Shown here in pieces: positions 1 through 7,670 of a stretch of 36,033 nt of DNA (within the stretch, counting starts at the first letter, position 1; every line of letters starts with the position of its first letter). Origin of the DNA: Thomasclavelia sp. (GTDB lineage Bacteria > Bacillota_I > Bacilli_A > Erysipelotrichales > Erysipelotrichaceae); assembly GCA_020024765.1 (NCBI GenBank), contig JAHHTG010000002.1, positions 1-36,033 on the forward strand, in the 5' to 3' direction. The position numbers and the translations under genes were made by a program. The notes under the pieces are model-generated. The model saw only the letters and a list, made by a program, of their open reading frames with translations. It did not search any database and was not told where the DNA came from.

Positions 1-16
1 TACATAAACATTAAAA

Positions 17-38
17 AGTCCCACTATTTTTGGTGGGA
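17..38 (-). terminator. Rho-independent terminator at left edge
   Basis: A six-base-pair stem (TCCCAC pairing with GTGGGA) is followed on the minus strand by CTTTTTAATG. It would end transcripts coming from the right, including the possible small ORF at 50-142. Confidence 0.6.
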
Positions 39-49
39 TTTCATTTTAA

Positions 50-142
50 TTAAGTTGAATCTTTTCGAATTATTTTTAGGTTTGGATTTAGATAATCAAT
101 ATAAAGAAGTAGATGGCAAAAGTAATCGGTAGAGTTATTCAT
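50..142 (-). CDS. possible 30-aa small protein
   Basis: The ATG at 142 is preceded by AGAAGGGG about six bases upstream, and the frame runs 30 codons to TAA just before the terminator at 17-38. The peptide begins MNNSTDYF and has a hydrophobic middle (HLLLYIDYL) and a basic end (KIIRK). A strong ribosome binding site, short ORF and terminator in a row are suggestive. A second 23-codon ORF (159-230, minus, different frame) lies just upstream, so the region could instead be the remains of a decayed gene. I do not recognise either peptide. Confidence 0.25.
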   Translation of the reverse strand: MNNSTDYFCHLLLYIDYLNPNLKIIRKDST

Positions 143-236
143 AGTTACCCCTTCTGCCTCAAAAATTTATCGACCTTTCCAAAACTAACTTAAGCGAATG
201 GTTATTTCCTTCAATATTAATTAATGCCATCTCAAC

Positions 237-270
237 AAAATTGGGCAACATTTTTTCGTTGCCCAATTTT
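237..270. terminator. bidirectional terminator
   Basis: A perfect nine-base-pair stem, TTGGGCAAC (241-249) with GTTGCCCAA (258-266), is flanked by AAAA and TTTT, so it can work on both strands. It lies immediately after the stop of the DUF3781 gene. Confidence 0.85.
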
Positions 271-274
271 AATT

Positions 275-517
275 TTAATATTCATGATTTAAATGTGCTG
301 TAATAATGGTATAACTACTTGCGTTAATCGTAAAATTATATTCATCGAAACTAACATACCAATTCTTACCTTTACGGAACATCATTGTATTTTCGTTAAT
401 CTTAGATTGTAACCAAGCAACAATATCTTGAGAATCAATTTCTAGATTCTTTTTAATCCGTTCTAATCCCTTAGCCGTTGTATGAATTTTATCAATATTC
501 ATCAATAAGTCATTCAT
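275..517 (-). CDS. DUF3781 family protein
   Basis: An 80-aa soluble protein that resembles the DUF3781 family. It shows the expected layout: an N-terminal stretch around NIDKIHTT, a basic turn with GLERIKKNL, a central IVAWLQSKI helix, the RKGKNWYV segment, and a C-terminal beta stretch ending SYTIITAH. No function is known for the family. The start at 517 is supported by GAGGAGGGGG upstream. A TATAAT-like box lies in the 67-base gap to the upstream gene, so it probably has its own promoter. The perfect-stem terminator at 237-270 follows. It could also be co-transcribed with the unrecognised gene at 585-1364. Confidence 0.75.
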   Translation of the reverse strand: MNDLLMNIDKIHTTAKGLERIKKNLEIDSQDIVAWLQSKINENTMMFRKGKNWYVSFDEYNFTINASSYTIITAHLNHEY

Positions 518-584
518 CTTGATTCCCCCTCCTCGTCTAAGCGCGGAAATTTATTATATAACAAATCTCTAATCACTTAAAGCA

Positions 585-1364
585 CTAATGATGATTCTTG
601 CGCCACAAATTTGCATAGGGAATAAATTTAATTGACTCAGCATTAGCTCGAGCCTGTTGCCGTTGAGCAACATTATTACCATTGTGGCGATTATTAAGAA
701 TTTCTTTATCAACCATATATTCTACATAAACACATTTTTTTAAAAGATACCAAAGTTCAATTGTCTTAGTGATGACTTTTGACTTATTCTCACAGACATT
801 GAGCGTATTATAAATGTTACGGCAAGCTTTATTCGCTATACATTGAGCTTGATTCAAGAACTCATCATAACTTTCAATAAGCTTATTGTCGATAATTCTT
901 TGAACATAACCAGCTTTCTTTTGATAAGCTAACGGCAAAATAATTTTAATTAATTTTGTCTGTTTGAGATCACAAACCAAGATGTCATCGCAAAAACGTT
1001 CAAGAGGTGCGCCTTTTTCACTCAAGGCAAAATATAAACCTTTCGAGCTTACATAGTCTCCCGCTAAAATCCAAGCCTTTGCTAAGTGCCCTTGATGACT
1101 ATAAACAATAAAGGGGCAAACCATCGCTTTCTTCCCCAATTTTTCAACATCTTTATAATGAATGATTTTATTGGTTGCCGAAACCTTTGACAAATCGAAG
1201 TGATAATTAACTAAGACTTTATATTTAGGATTATTTTCAACCAACATATTAAAAGTTTGATAACCTAAGTCATTTGGTTTCATCAAAAATAAGAAGTCTT
1301 CTAAATAACCATTAAAATCACATTCTTCAGGATTAATTTTATTTAAAAAATCATATACTGTCAT
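585..1364 (-). CDS. hypothetical protein, 259 aa
   Basis: I do not recognise a family. The protein looks soluble: no signal peptide and no membrane segment. The N-terminal half is mixed alpha/beta with a hydrophobic stretch around CPFIVYSHQGHLAKAW; the C-terminal half is helical and Lys/Asn/Gln-rich, with several cysteines and a polar RQQARANAES stretch near the end. The ATG at 1364 follows AGGAAG at a suitable distance. It is not preceded by a close gene: the terminator at 1526-1552 separates it from the flavodoxin gene, so it needs its own promoter in the 160 bases between. Together with the DUF3781 gene it forms a two-gene accessory group of unknown role. Confidence 0.6.
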   Translation of the reverse strand: MTVYDFLNKINPEECDFNGYLEDFLFLMKPNDLGYQTFNMLVENNPKYKVLVNYHFDLSKVSATNKIIHYKDVEKLGKKAMVCPFIVYSHQGHLAKAWILAGDYVSSKGLYFALSEKGAPLERFCDDILVCDLKQTKLIKIILPLAYQKKAGYVQRIIDNKLIESYDEFLNQAQCIANKACRNIYNTLNVCENKSKVITKTIELWYLLKKCVYVEYMVDKEILNNRHNGNNVAQRQQARANAESIKFIPYANLWRKNHH

Positions 1365-1525
1365 AATATCTTCCTGAAACTATTTTAACCTATTATTCAT
1401 CAATACTAAATATCAAATAACATCGTTTATCAAGGCAGTAACCATCTTCAATAATTAAAAAAGTTATCGTGTGTTATATTTCGAATAATGAAATTCATCT
1501 TCACAAAGACACCAAAAATAAAAAG

Positions 1526-1552
1526 TGCGTATTGGAGGTCAGCCAATACGCA
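1526..1552 (-). terminator. terminator of the flavodoxin operon
   Basis: A ten-base-pair stem (TGCGTATTGG with CCAATACGCA, seven-base loop) is followed on the minus strand by CTTTTTATTTTTGG. It lies about 50 bases beyond the flavodoxin stop. Apart from it, the gap 1365-1603 holds only AT-rich sequence, presumably the promoter of the 259-aa gene. Confidence 0.9.
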
Positions 1553-1603
1553 ATGAATTCAGGAAATTATATGTTTTATATAATATGTTCAGTAATTTTG
1601 AAA

Positions 1604-2029
1604 CTATGCAACTAAAGCTTTGCTTAGGTCAGAAAGTTCTGCAAAGCACGCTGCATCTGGTGCATCATTTGCGATTACTGGTTCGCAAACGATATTAGCG
1701 CCGACGCTTTCACAATCTTCACGCCATACGCGCATCCATTCACCGTCGCCCCATCCGTATGAACCGAATAGAGCAATGTTCTTACCAGCTAAAGCATCTT
1801 TAACTTCTAGGAACATTGGTTCGAATTCGCAACCTTCCAATTGTTCTGCACCCATTGCAGGACAACCAAAGGCAATTCCGGCATAATTGTTTACTAATGA
1901 AGAATTAAAATCAGATGCAGTAAAGAGGTCAGCTTCAGCACCTAGTCCTTTAATTTCTTCAACGATTGCGTTTGCCATGGATTCAGTATTACCTGTACCA
2001 CTCCAATAAACTACAGCAAATTTTCCCAT
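1604..2029 (-). CDS. short-chain flavodoxin
   Basis: A 141-aa FMN-binding electron carrier. The phosphate-binding loop SGTGNT is at residues 10-15, directly after the first beta strand. Later loops (FGCPAMGAE near 54-62 and FGSYGWGDGEW near 88-98) are in the places where short-chain flavodoxins hold the isoalloxazine ring, with Trp and Tyr available for stacking. The length is normal for clostridial-type flavodoxins, which replace ferredoxin when iron is short. GGAGG precedes the ATG by about ten bases. It is the second gene after the DUF3793 gene (28-base gap) and is ended by the terminator at 1526-1552. The iron-box promoter upstream of the pair fits iron-starvation control, which is inference. 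Confidence 0.95.
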   Translation of the reverse strand: MGKFAVVYWSGTGNTESMANAIVEEIKGLGAEADLFTASDFNSSLVNNYAGIAFGCPAMGAEQLEGCEFEPMFLEVKDALAGKNIALFGSYGWGDGEWMRVWREDCESVGANIVCEPVIANDAPDAACFAELSDLSKALVA

Positions 2030-2057
2030 AGTACAAAAACCTCCGTTTTCAAATAAA

Positions 2058-2627
2058 TTACATAGCTACAGCTAATTCTAGAACAGTATCGCCATGTTCG
2101 TAACGGTCCTTACAATATGACGTACAGTTCTTGTAGATATCAAACGATTTCATCGCGCTTCTTAGATTGCTATAAACTTTCCAGTATCCACAATAAACAT
2201 AATCTTGGCCTTTATTTTCAATAAAGCCGATAACATCTTCAAGTGGATAACCGAGAAAGACACCAATTTCATGTGGAAATTCTTTTGCAAGACAAAGATG
2301 ATTTGAAAGGGTAAACAAAGCATCTTGAATATTTTCCTCATTTTGGTAGCCATATTTAGCTAAGAATTTTTGCGTTGCATCATCTTCTAGAATTTGAGCC
2401 AGCATGTTGGGACGATAGATATAAATTAGATATGAATTATTAACCGGGCATTCTTTTAATACAGTTAAACAAATACCAAATTTTTTTAAACACTCATCCC
2501 AATCAGCAATTTCTTGATAAACTTTAGTGCGATCTTGCGAACTATAACGGAAGAGATTCGCTGGTTTCACTCCCATCAAAGCGGGTGCACAAAATTCTAC
2601 TAATAATTTATCAAGCGTCCATACCAT
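2058..2627 (-). CDS. DUF3793 family protein
   Basis: A 189-aa soluble protein matching DUF3793 as I remember it: an N-terminal LLVEFCAPALMGVKPANLF block (C, P and K conserved in the family), a central YIYRP motif, then HEIGVFLGYPLEDVIGFI followed by YCGYWKVY. The function is unknown. The family is repeatedly found beside flavodoxin genes, as here (28-base gap, same strand), so a role linked to iron-poor redox metabolism is a reasonable inference and no more. The ATG at 2627 has a weak GGGG-type ribosome binding site. The gene is the first of the transcript that starts at the promoter near 2740-2768, behind two operator-like palindromes. Confidence 0.85.
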   Translation of the reverse strand: MVWTLDKLLVEFCAPALMGVKPANLFRYSSQDRTKVYQEIADWDECLKKFGICLTVLKECPVNNSYLIYIYRPNMLAQILEDDATQKFLAKYGYQNEENIQDALFTLSNHLCLAKEFPHEIGVFLGYPLEDVIGFIENKGQDYVYCGYWKVYSNLRSAMKSFDIYKNCTSYCKDRYEHGDTVLELAVAM

Positions 2628-2664
2628 TTGTATTGATACCCCATTCTAGTAAATGCACAAGCAT

Positions 2665-2684
2665 ATGTTAGTTCACACTAACAT
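2665..2684 (-). promoter_or_regulatory. inverted repeat in DUF3793 leader
   Basis: ATGTTAGT and ACTAACAT form perfect eight-base arms around four bases. Its halves (TTAG and CTAA) match the arms of the DtxR/IdeR consensus, and it sits about 50 bases downstream of the better box at 2720-2735. It may be a second operator or an RNA hairpin in the leader. Confidence 0.45.
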
Positions 2685-2719
2685 TTACCTTTAAAAAATA
2701 GTTAAGTTTGCATCTACAA

Positions 2720-2735
2720 GTTAGCCTTAACTAAC
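2720..2735 (-). promoter_or_regulatory. DtxR/IdeR-like iron box at the transcription start
   Basis: On the minus strand TTAGTTAAGGCTAAC begins four bases beyond the -10 hexamer, where the +1 should lie. By my count the 19-base site matches the IdeR/DtxR consensus TTAGGTTAGGCTAACCTAA at 14 positions. A metal-loaded repressor bound here would block transcription of the DUF3793-flavodoxin pair. The regulator gene is not in this window. Confidence 0.5.
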
Positions 2736-2739
2736 ATGA

Positions 2740-2768
2740 ATGATATCATTACTCGAATTATGTGTCAA
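2740..2768 (-). promoter_or_regulatory. promoter of the DUF3793-flavodoxin operon
   Basis: A perfect -35 TTGACA (2763-2768) is separated by exactly 17 bases from the -10 TATCAT (2740-2745). It begins right behind the stop of the thiazoline hydrolase gene, and the iron-box-like palindrome overlaps the expected start. Confidence 0.8.
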
Positions 2769-2771
2769 GGA

Positions 2772-3406
2772 CTATTGTTCTTTTTCATGATTACCAGTGA
2801 TGTAGTAATCACAATATTGACCACCGTTTGCCAAGGTTTGTTTACGATGAAGCACACCATGTTGCAATGTAATCATTACTTCATCAAGTTCACAGAATAA
2901 AGGCATTAATTCAGAACAACCAATTTTCTTGCAATATGTGCAAATTGGACATCTTGTAATACGGTAGTAGCACGCTCCTTCGTGTGGTTGACCAACGAAG
3001 TCAACTTTAAAAGAACTTGGATACTTCGCTTCCTTTTCCGGTGTATACCATTTAACGTATTGCATAATGCTTTTCTTATTAGCTTCTTTACCTTTGGTAG
3101 TGTTCAGATTTGTCATATTAAAGTACCACTTCACACTATAAAGTCCTTGACGCATCATTTCTTGGACGACAACAGGTGGAATCTTCTTACCACTTGCAAT
3201 ATATGGCGACACAAAAGCAAGTGCAAATAATTCATTATATGCCATTGGATTGTCATCGCCAATATCGTCAGCTTTTGCCACTAAATCACGATAAACGCTT
3301 TTACTTTTTTCATGATTTCTTTGGCGTATTCAACCCCGTATTTTTCTTTCAAAACACGTTTCATCGAAGGTGCAAAGAGATGATAGTAAAATCCATTATA
3401 TTTCAT
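2772..3406 (-). pseudogene. L-2-amino-thiazoline-4-carboxylate hydrolase family, frameshifted
   Basis: The downstream part is typical of the ATC hydrolase family (named for opening the thiazoline ring to N-carbamoyl-L-cysteine): conserved ADDIGDDNPM, the cysteine cluster RCPICTYCKKIGC, then ELMPLFCELD and TLANGGQYCDYY. This frame is open only from a GTG at 3281, which lacks a ribosome binding site. The expected N-terminus is intact in another frame: ATG at 3406 behind AGGGGG, reading MKYNGFYYHLFAPSMKRVL and stopping at 3281-3283. One extra A in the six-A run at 3305-3310 would fuse both into one protein of about 211 residues (...EIMKKSKSVYRDLVAKADD...). So this is a single-base deletion, a read error, or slippage on the A run. 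It lies 58 bases after the ABC pair, probably in that operon. Confidence 0.8.
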
Positions 3407-3464
3407 GTTAAATCCCCCTAATGACCCTTTTGCACCTTCAGTATATTACTTTTAAATAACTTCG

Positions 3465-5201
3465 TTAAGCAATTTTCCAGCTGACTGCTTTTTCACGACT
3501 TTCAATGAAACGCTTGTACAAGCCTTCTTGTTGTATCAATTCTGCATGTGTACCTTTTTGAACAATGTGACCATTTTCGACAACCAGAATTTGATCAGCA
3601 TGTTCTACTGTTTTTAGACGATGAGCAATCATGATAATTGTCTTATCTTTAGTCAATTCAGCAATCGCATTCATTAAATCATTTTCATTTTCAGGATCAA
3701 TGTTGGCTGTAGCTTCATCTAGAACAATGATTGGTGCATCTTTCATGATTGCACGAGCGATTGAAATTCTTTGACGTTCGCCACCCGACAAATTCACACC
3801 TTCAGCACCGATGATTGTATCGTAACCATTTGGTAATGCACTGATAAATTCGTGGCATCTTGCTTTTTTAGCAGCTGCAATCACTTGATCCATTGAAGCT
3901 TCGGGCGTTCTAAAACGAATATTGTTCGCAATTGTATCTTCAAATAGATAAACTCTTTGGAAAACAAAACTAAAATTCTTCATTAATGTATCATAGTTAT
4001 AATCTTTAATATTACGTCCACCTAGTGTAATTTCGCCTTCATCAACATCCCAGAATCTCGAAATTAAACTTGTAAGTGTTGTCTTACCGCCACCGCTTGG
4101 TCCAATAATTGCTGTAGTAGTCTTTTCCGGAATTGAGAAGCTTACATTATCAATAATCTTCTTCTTTTCGTAAGAGAAACTAATGTTTTTAACTTCGATA
4201 TTGACATTCTTCGGATCTTCTTTCACGCCATCAAGTTCCATTTGTTCAGTCTTCATAATCGCTTGAGCTTTCTTAACACAGATATCGACATTTCTTAACA
4301 TAGCACTATATGAACTTGCAAGTTCAAGACTTGCATAGACAATAAATGAAGCAATAATCATCATGATGCAGTTCACAATTGATAACGAATCAGTTAGATA
4401 GAAATAGATTGAGGCAAAGGCCATAACAACACCGATAACTTTAATAACGAAAGTTTGAAGGCCCATATAAGGTGCCAACATATATTCTAGCTTGATACTA
4501 GCTTCTGCATTCTCGTGATTCGTCTTATTTAAATGAGCACATTTTTCACCTGTTAATTTATAGCTCTTAACCTCACTAATACCTTCGACATATTCAACGA
4601 TTTGTTCGACCAAAGCCTCATCTGTTAAATCTTTCATCTTCGCAACTTCGCCAGAACGTTTGACGAGTTCACCATTCACAATTTTAAAGATGATTAAACC
4701 AACAATGAGAATTAAACCAATTCTAATATCGAAGAAACAAATCCAAATTGTAATCATGGCCGTCTTAAGAATGCCACCCGACACCATCATGATGACACGT
4801 GTAGCTAAGTTCTCAAGTGTTTCCATTGTGTTTGTTGCAACCGAGATGACTTGTCCTAAACTATTATCGTTAAAGTAACCCATTGGAACATAACGCAAAT
4901 GCTCGGCGATTTCCATACGCTTTAAAGCACATGTACTATAACCACCATCAGTTTGCAAAATAGTTGATTTATTCTTTGTAAGGCCAGAACCAATGATGCT
5001 GACAAGCATAATACCCAAACAGATGAAAGCAGTTTTCATTGATAGTGTGCCCCCAAATACTGTCGATACAAAGAAGTAAATGGCTACAATCTTCAGTGCT
5101 TCAAAGATTGCGTCAATAATGGCATAGATAACTGAAAGTTTAAATTTGCGACGATTATCTTCTTGGCAGAAATCTAAGAAATTTTGAATAATTTTAAACA
5201 T
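3465..5201 (-). CDS. ABC transporter, permease/ATPase half (YbtQ/IrtB-like)
   Basis: A 578-aa half-transporter with an exporter-type six-helix membrane domain (about 1-320) fused to a nucleotide-binding domain. Walker A GPSGGGKTT is near 365, signature LSGGERQ near 471, Walker B IIVLDEATANIDPENE near 490 and the H-loop AHRLKT follows; both consensus sites look catalytically complete. The DEATANIDPENE form is common in the YbtQ/IrtB branch, whose members import iron-siderophores despite an exporter fold; other members are drug or lipid exporters, so the cargo is open. Its ATG shares one base with the stop of the partner gene (TAATG), indicating coupled translation and a heterodimer. The thiazoline hydrolase gene follows after 58 bases. 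Confidence 0.85.
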   Translation of the reverse strand: MFKIIQNFLDFCQEDNRRKFKLSVIYAIIDAIFEALKIVAIYFFVSTVFGGTLSMKTAFICLGIMLVSIIGSGLTKNKSTILQTDGGYSTCALKRMEIAEHLRYVPMGYFNDNSLGQVISVATNTMETLENLATRVIMMVSGGILKTAMITIWICFFDIRIGLILIVGLIIFKIVNGELVKRSGEVAKMKDLTDEALVEQIVEYVEGISEVKSYKLTGEKCAHLNKTNHENAEASIKLEYMLAPYMGLQTFVIKVIGVVMAFASIYFYLTDSLSIVNCIMMIIASFIVYASLELASSYSAMLRNVDICVKKAQAIMKTEQMELDGVKEDPKNVNIEVKNISFSYEKKKIIDNVSFSIPEKTTTAIIGPSGGGKTTLTSLISRFWDVDEGEITLGGRNIKDYNYDTLMKNFSFVFQRVYLFEDTIANNIRFRTPEASMDQVIAAAKKARCHEFISALPNGYDTIIGAEGVNLSGGERQRISIARAIMKDAPIIVLDEATANIDPENENDLMNAIAELTKDKTIIMIAHRLKTVEHADQILVVENGHIVQKGTHAELIQQEGLYKRFIESREKAVSWKIA

Positions 5202-6955
5202 TAGTTTTCACCTCGATCCTTAACACTCATATGAAGATCCCACATCTTCTTATACAAACCATTCTTGGCAACTAATTCTTGATGTGTTCCATCTTCAAGA
5301 ACTTTGCCGTCACTTAAGCAGTAAATATGATCTGCATTCGCAATGGTTGATAGACGATGCGCAATGACAATTAAAGTCTTATCCTTGACAAGTTTCGCTA
5401 CTGAATCTTGGATAATAGCTTCATTTTCTGGATCGGCATAAGATGTCGCTTCATCAAGAATGACAATTGGTGCATTTTTAAGCATTGCTCGAGCGATTGA
5501 AATTCTTTGACGTTCGCCGCCCGACAAATGGCCACCACCCGATCCAACAACTGTATCATAACCATTTTCAAGGCTCATGATAAAATCGTGACAGCCACTG
5601 CGTTTAGCAACTTCTTCGACTTCTGCATCGCTCGCTATGCCACTAGTTTTACCTATGCGAATATTATCGCGAATTGTTTCATTAAATAAATAATTGTCTT
5701 GAGATACATAAGCAATATAGTCTTGATACATATCAAGCGGAATATCCTTAATATTCGTTCCACCAATCGCGATTGAACCACTCTTAGCATCCCACATACC
5801 AGCAATTAATTTAGCGATTGTTGACTTACCCGAACCTGATGGTCCAACCAAGGCAATATATTCACCATTTTTAATTTGCATATTAATGCCATGTAAAACT
5901 TCTTTATCTTGATAAGCGAAATGCACATCTTTAAGTTCAATACTGGCATCTTTTGGTTTAGCATTTTCATCAATCGTTTCTGGACGTGATAATTCTGGTG
6001 AATCAAGAATATCGCGTACTTCAGCAACAACAATATCAAGTTGTCTTAAATCATCAGTATATGAGAAGACGGTGATTAATGGTTCAATTAGTGCAACAGA
6101 ATAAACCACAATGGTAATCATTTCTGTCACGGTTAAACCGCCATGTAGCACTTCATATATGCCCATCGGAAGAACGGCAACCATAGTCGCAGGCATAATT
6201 GCCATACCAAAATTAAAGTAAATATTGCAGTTCGTCATCCAATCAATATATGAAGCGGCGTTTTCTTTGGCAGCATCTGCAAATTTCTTATAAGAACTTT
6301 CAGTTTTGCCAAAAACTTTAATAACTTCGATACCACCAATATATTCAGTAGCCGCATTATTCAATTCTTTAGTTGCCTTTAAAGTTCGTGCATACCACTT
6401 TTCATAACCAATCATCATAAGGCAATAAACTGCCAATCCTAATGGAATTGTAATTAATGATGCAATGCCCATCTTCCAGTTAATCGCAAAGACAGAAACC
6501 GCAATCACAAACGGTGCCACTAAATTACTCGTAAATTCTGGAACAATATGAGCAAGCACAGTTTCCATTGAATTAATGCGTTCAAAAATAATTGATTTTA
6601 AGGCACCGGTTTGACGCGTTAATACGGCACCAAGTGGCATCTTAGCAAGTTTATCCGTACATTTCTTACGAATATCTGCTAAAACACCGAAGGTTGTTTT
6701 ATGTGATAAAACTGTTGAAAGTTGATGGAAAATACACTTCAAGGCATAGAATCCAATCATCCATAAGGCCATTTTGGCATAGACATCAACTTTCTTCACG
6801 CCGCTTAATAACTTTGCAATAATATCAGTTGTGATGTAATAAGGAACGAGTCCACACAAAACACTGACTAAAGCTAAGATAACGCTTAGCACAAATGCCC
6901 CTTTGTTATGTCCAACTTGTTGAAGCAACCAACCAAAGGTACTCTCTTTTTTCAT
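5201..6955 (-). CDS. ABC transporter, permease/ATPase half (YbtP/IrtA-like)
   Basis: A 584-aa partner of the next gene. Membrane domain roughly residues 15-320, nucleotide-binding domain from about 340. Walker A GPSGSGKST is near 370, signature LSGGERQ near 477, Walker B IVILDEATSYADPENE near 500, and the switch histidine is in AHRLST. The DEATSYADPENE form is characteristic of the YbtP/IrtA side of such heterodimers in my recollection. There is no N-terminal siderophore-interacting domain as in mycobacterial IrtA. The ATG follows GGAAGGG. The promoter region 6961-7003 carries two GTTAAC palindromes and lies just behind the tetR terminator, so the TetR protein is the likely repressor. The substrate cannot be read from sequence. 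Confidence 0.85.
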   Translation of the reverse strand: MKKESTFGWLLQQVGHNKGAFVLSVILALVSVLCGLVPYYITTDIIAKLLSGVKKVDVYAKMALWMIGFYALKCIFHQLSTVLSHKTTFGVLADIRKKCTDKLAKMPLGAVLTRQTGALKSIIFERINSMETVLAHIVPEFTSNLVAPFVIAVSVFAINWKMGIASLITIPLGLAVYCLMMIGYEKWYARTLKATKELNNAATEYIGGIEVIKVFGKTESSYKKFADAAKENAASYIDWMTNCNIYFNFGMAIMPATMVAVLPMGIYEVLHGGLTVTEMITIVVYSVALIEPLITVFSYTDDLRQLDIVVAEVRDILDSPELSRPETIDENAKPKDASIELKDVHFAYQDKEVLHGINMQIKNGEYIALVGPSGSGKSTIAKLIAGMWDAKSGSIAIGGTNIKDIPLDMYQDYIAYVSQDNYLFNETIRDNIRIGKTSGIASDAEVEEVAKRSGCHDFIMSLENGYDTVVGSGGGHLSGGERQRISIARAMLKNAPIVILDEATSYADPENEAIIQDSVAKLVKDKTLIVIAHRLSTIANADHIYCLSDGKVLEDGTHQELVAKNGLYKKMWDLHMSVKDRGEN

Positions 6956-6975
6956 TTTCTTAATCCCTTCCTATA

Positions 6976-7001
6976 GTTAACGTTTACTCGACTTTGTTAA
7001 C
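6976..7001 (-). promoter_or_regulatory. promoter/operator of the ABC operon
   Basis: Two GTTAAC palindromes (6976-6981 and 6996-7001) are spaced 20 bases centre to centre. They overlap a possible promoter, TTGTTA (-35), 17 bases, TTAACT (-10). The same GTTAAC core forms the palindrome at the tetR promoter, so both are probably bound by this TetR protein. Confidence 0.5.
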
Positions 7002-7002
7002 A

Positions 7003-7034
7003 AAAAAGAAAAAAGGAAACCCAACGGTTTCCTA
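7003..7034 (-). terminator. tetR terminator
   Basis: GGAAACC (7015-7021) pairs with GGTTTCC (7026-7032) and is followed on the minus strand by TTTTTTCTTTTTT. The stem begins inside the tetR stop codon and separates tetR from the ABC operon promoter. Confidence 0.85.
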
Positions 7035-7646
7035 GTATCCCATAATTTTTTTCCATCCTGGCATGAAAAATTCTTCCACAACACTTAAACTGTGGATTGC
7101 TTTTTCAATCGGCCAGTCATGCACTAACGGTTCAAATAAGGCAGTTGTATAAGCACTTAGTAGGATATGCATTTCCTCATCACTCATCTCATGAATATTG
7201 AAACCTTTTTCCTTCAAAACCGCTAACGCTTCCATCATTTCAATTTGTTCAAGACGAACAAGATCATCAATAAAATGTTCATACTTCGTCCCCTGTGAAC
7301 ACACTAAAATCATGCGAAATTCATCTTTATATTTATAGATGACATCACGCATTAGATCGACATCTGTGCCACTAAACAATTCCGCCTCGCCATTCACCTT
7401 TTTAAGTGCTGCGAATTTCGATTGAGTATGATGAATTTGCCAAAGTTGCATCTCTTTAATTGCCGGTTCAACAATTGCCTCGAACATCGCTTCTTTCGAC
7501 GCATAGTGGCGATATAATCCCGCTTGGGTCATATTCGCTTTTTGACCAATCTTGCGCATTGAAGCTTTCAAAAAACCATTCTCAAGGAACTCACGTTTTG
7601 CAGCTTCTGTTACAAGTTTGTGACTTTCGGTCTTATCTTTTGGCAC
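7032..7646 (-). CDS. TetR family transcriptional regulator
   Basis: The N-terminal third is a TetR-type helix-turn-helix: AAKREFLENGFLKASMRKIGQKANMTQAGLY... with the recognition helix around TQAGLYRHYASKEAMFEAI. The rest is a helical ligand/dimer domain with no family I can name. The longest frame would start at a TTG at 7667, but the GTG at 7646 has AAAGGAG six bases upstream and is the better start, giving 204 residues (VPKDKTESHK...). The palindrome at 7671-7689 in its own promoter suggests autoregulation. It is ended by its own terminator and followed by the two ABC genes, which it probably represses until a substrate is sensed. Confidence 0.9.
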   Translation of the reverse strand: MPKDKTESHKLVTEAAKREFLENGFLKASMRKIGQKANMTQAGLYRHYASKEAMFEAIVEPAIKEMQLWQIHHTQSKFAALKKVNGEAELFSGTDVDLMRDVIYKYKDEFRMILVCSQGTKYEHFIDDLVRLEQIEMMEALAVLKEKGFNIHEMSDEEMHILLSAYTTALFEPLVHDWPIEKAIHSLSVVEEFFMPGWKKIMGY

Positions 7647-7670
7647 GGTTTTCTCCTTTATCAGCAAGTT

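Noticed and set aside
1620..1886. 88-codon plus-strand ORF opposite flavodoxin
   Set aside because: It is a shadow of the flavodoxin gene: no RBS and no recognisable protein.
2739..2750. AATGATATCATT as a Fur box
   Set aside because: It is a 12-base palindrome that overlaps the -10 element, but it does not fit a 19-base Fur site well; the DtxR-like site beside it is a better explanation for metal control.
3305..3311. Programmed -1 ribosomal frameshift site (A AAA AAG)
   Set aside because: The heptamer is not in the required register for the upstream frame, and no downstream stimulatory structure is evident.
5581..6039. Short ORFs inside the ABC transporter genes on either strand
   Set aside because: They are out-of-frame reflections of the ATPase domain.
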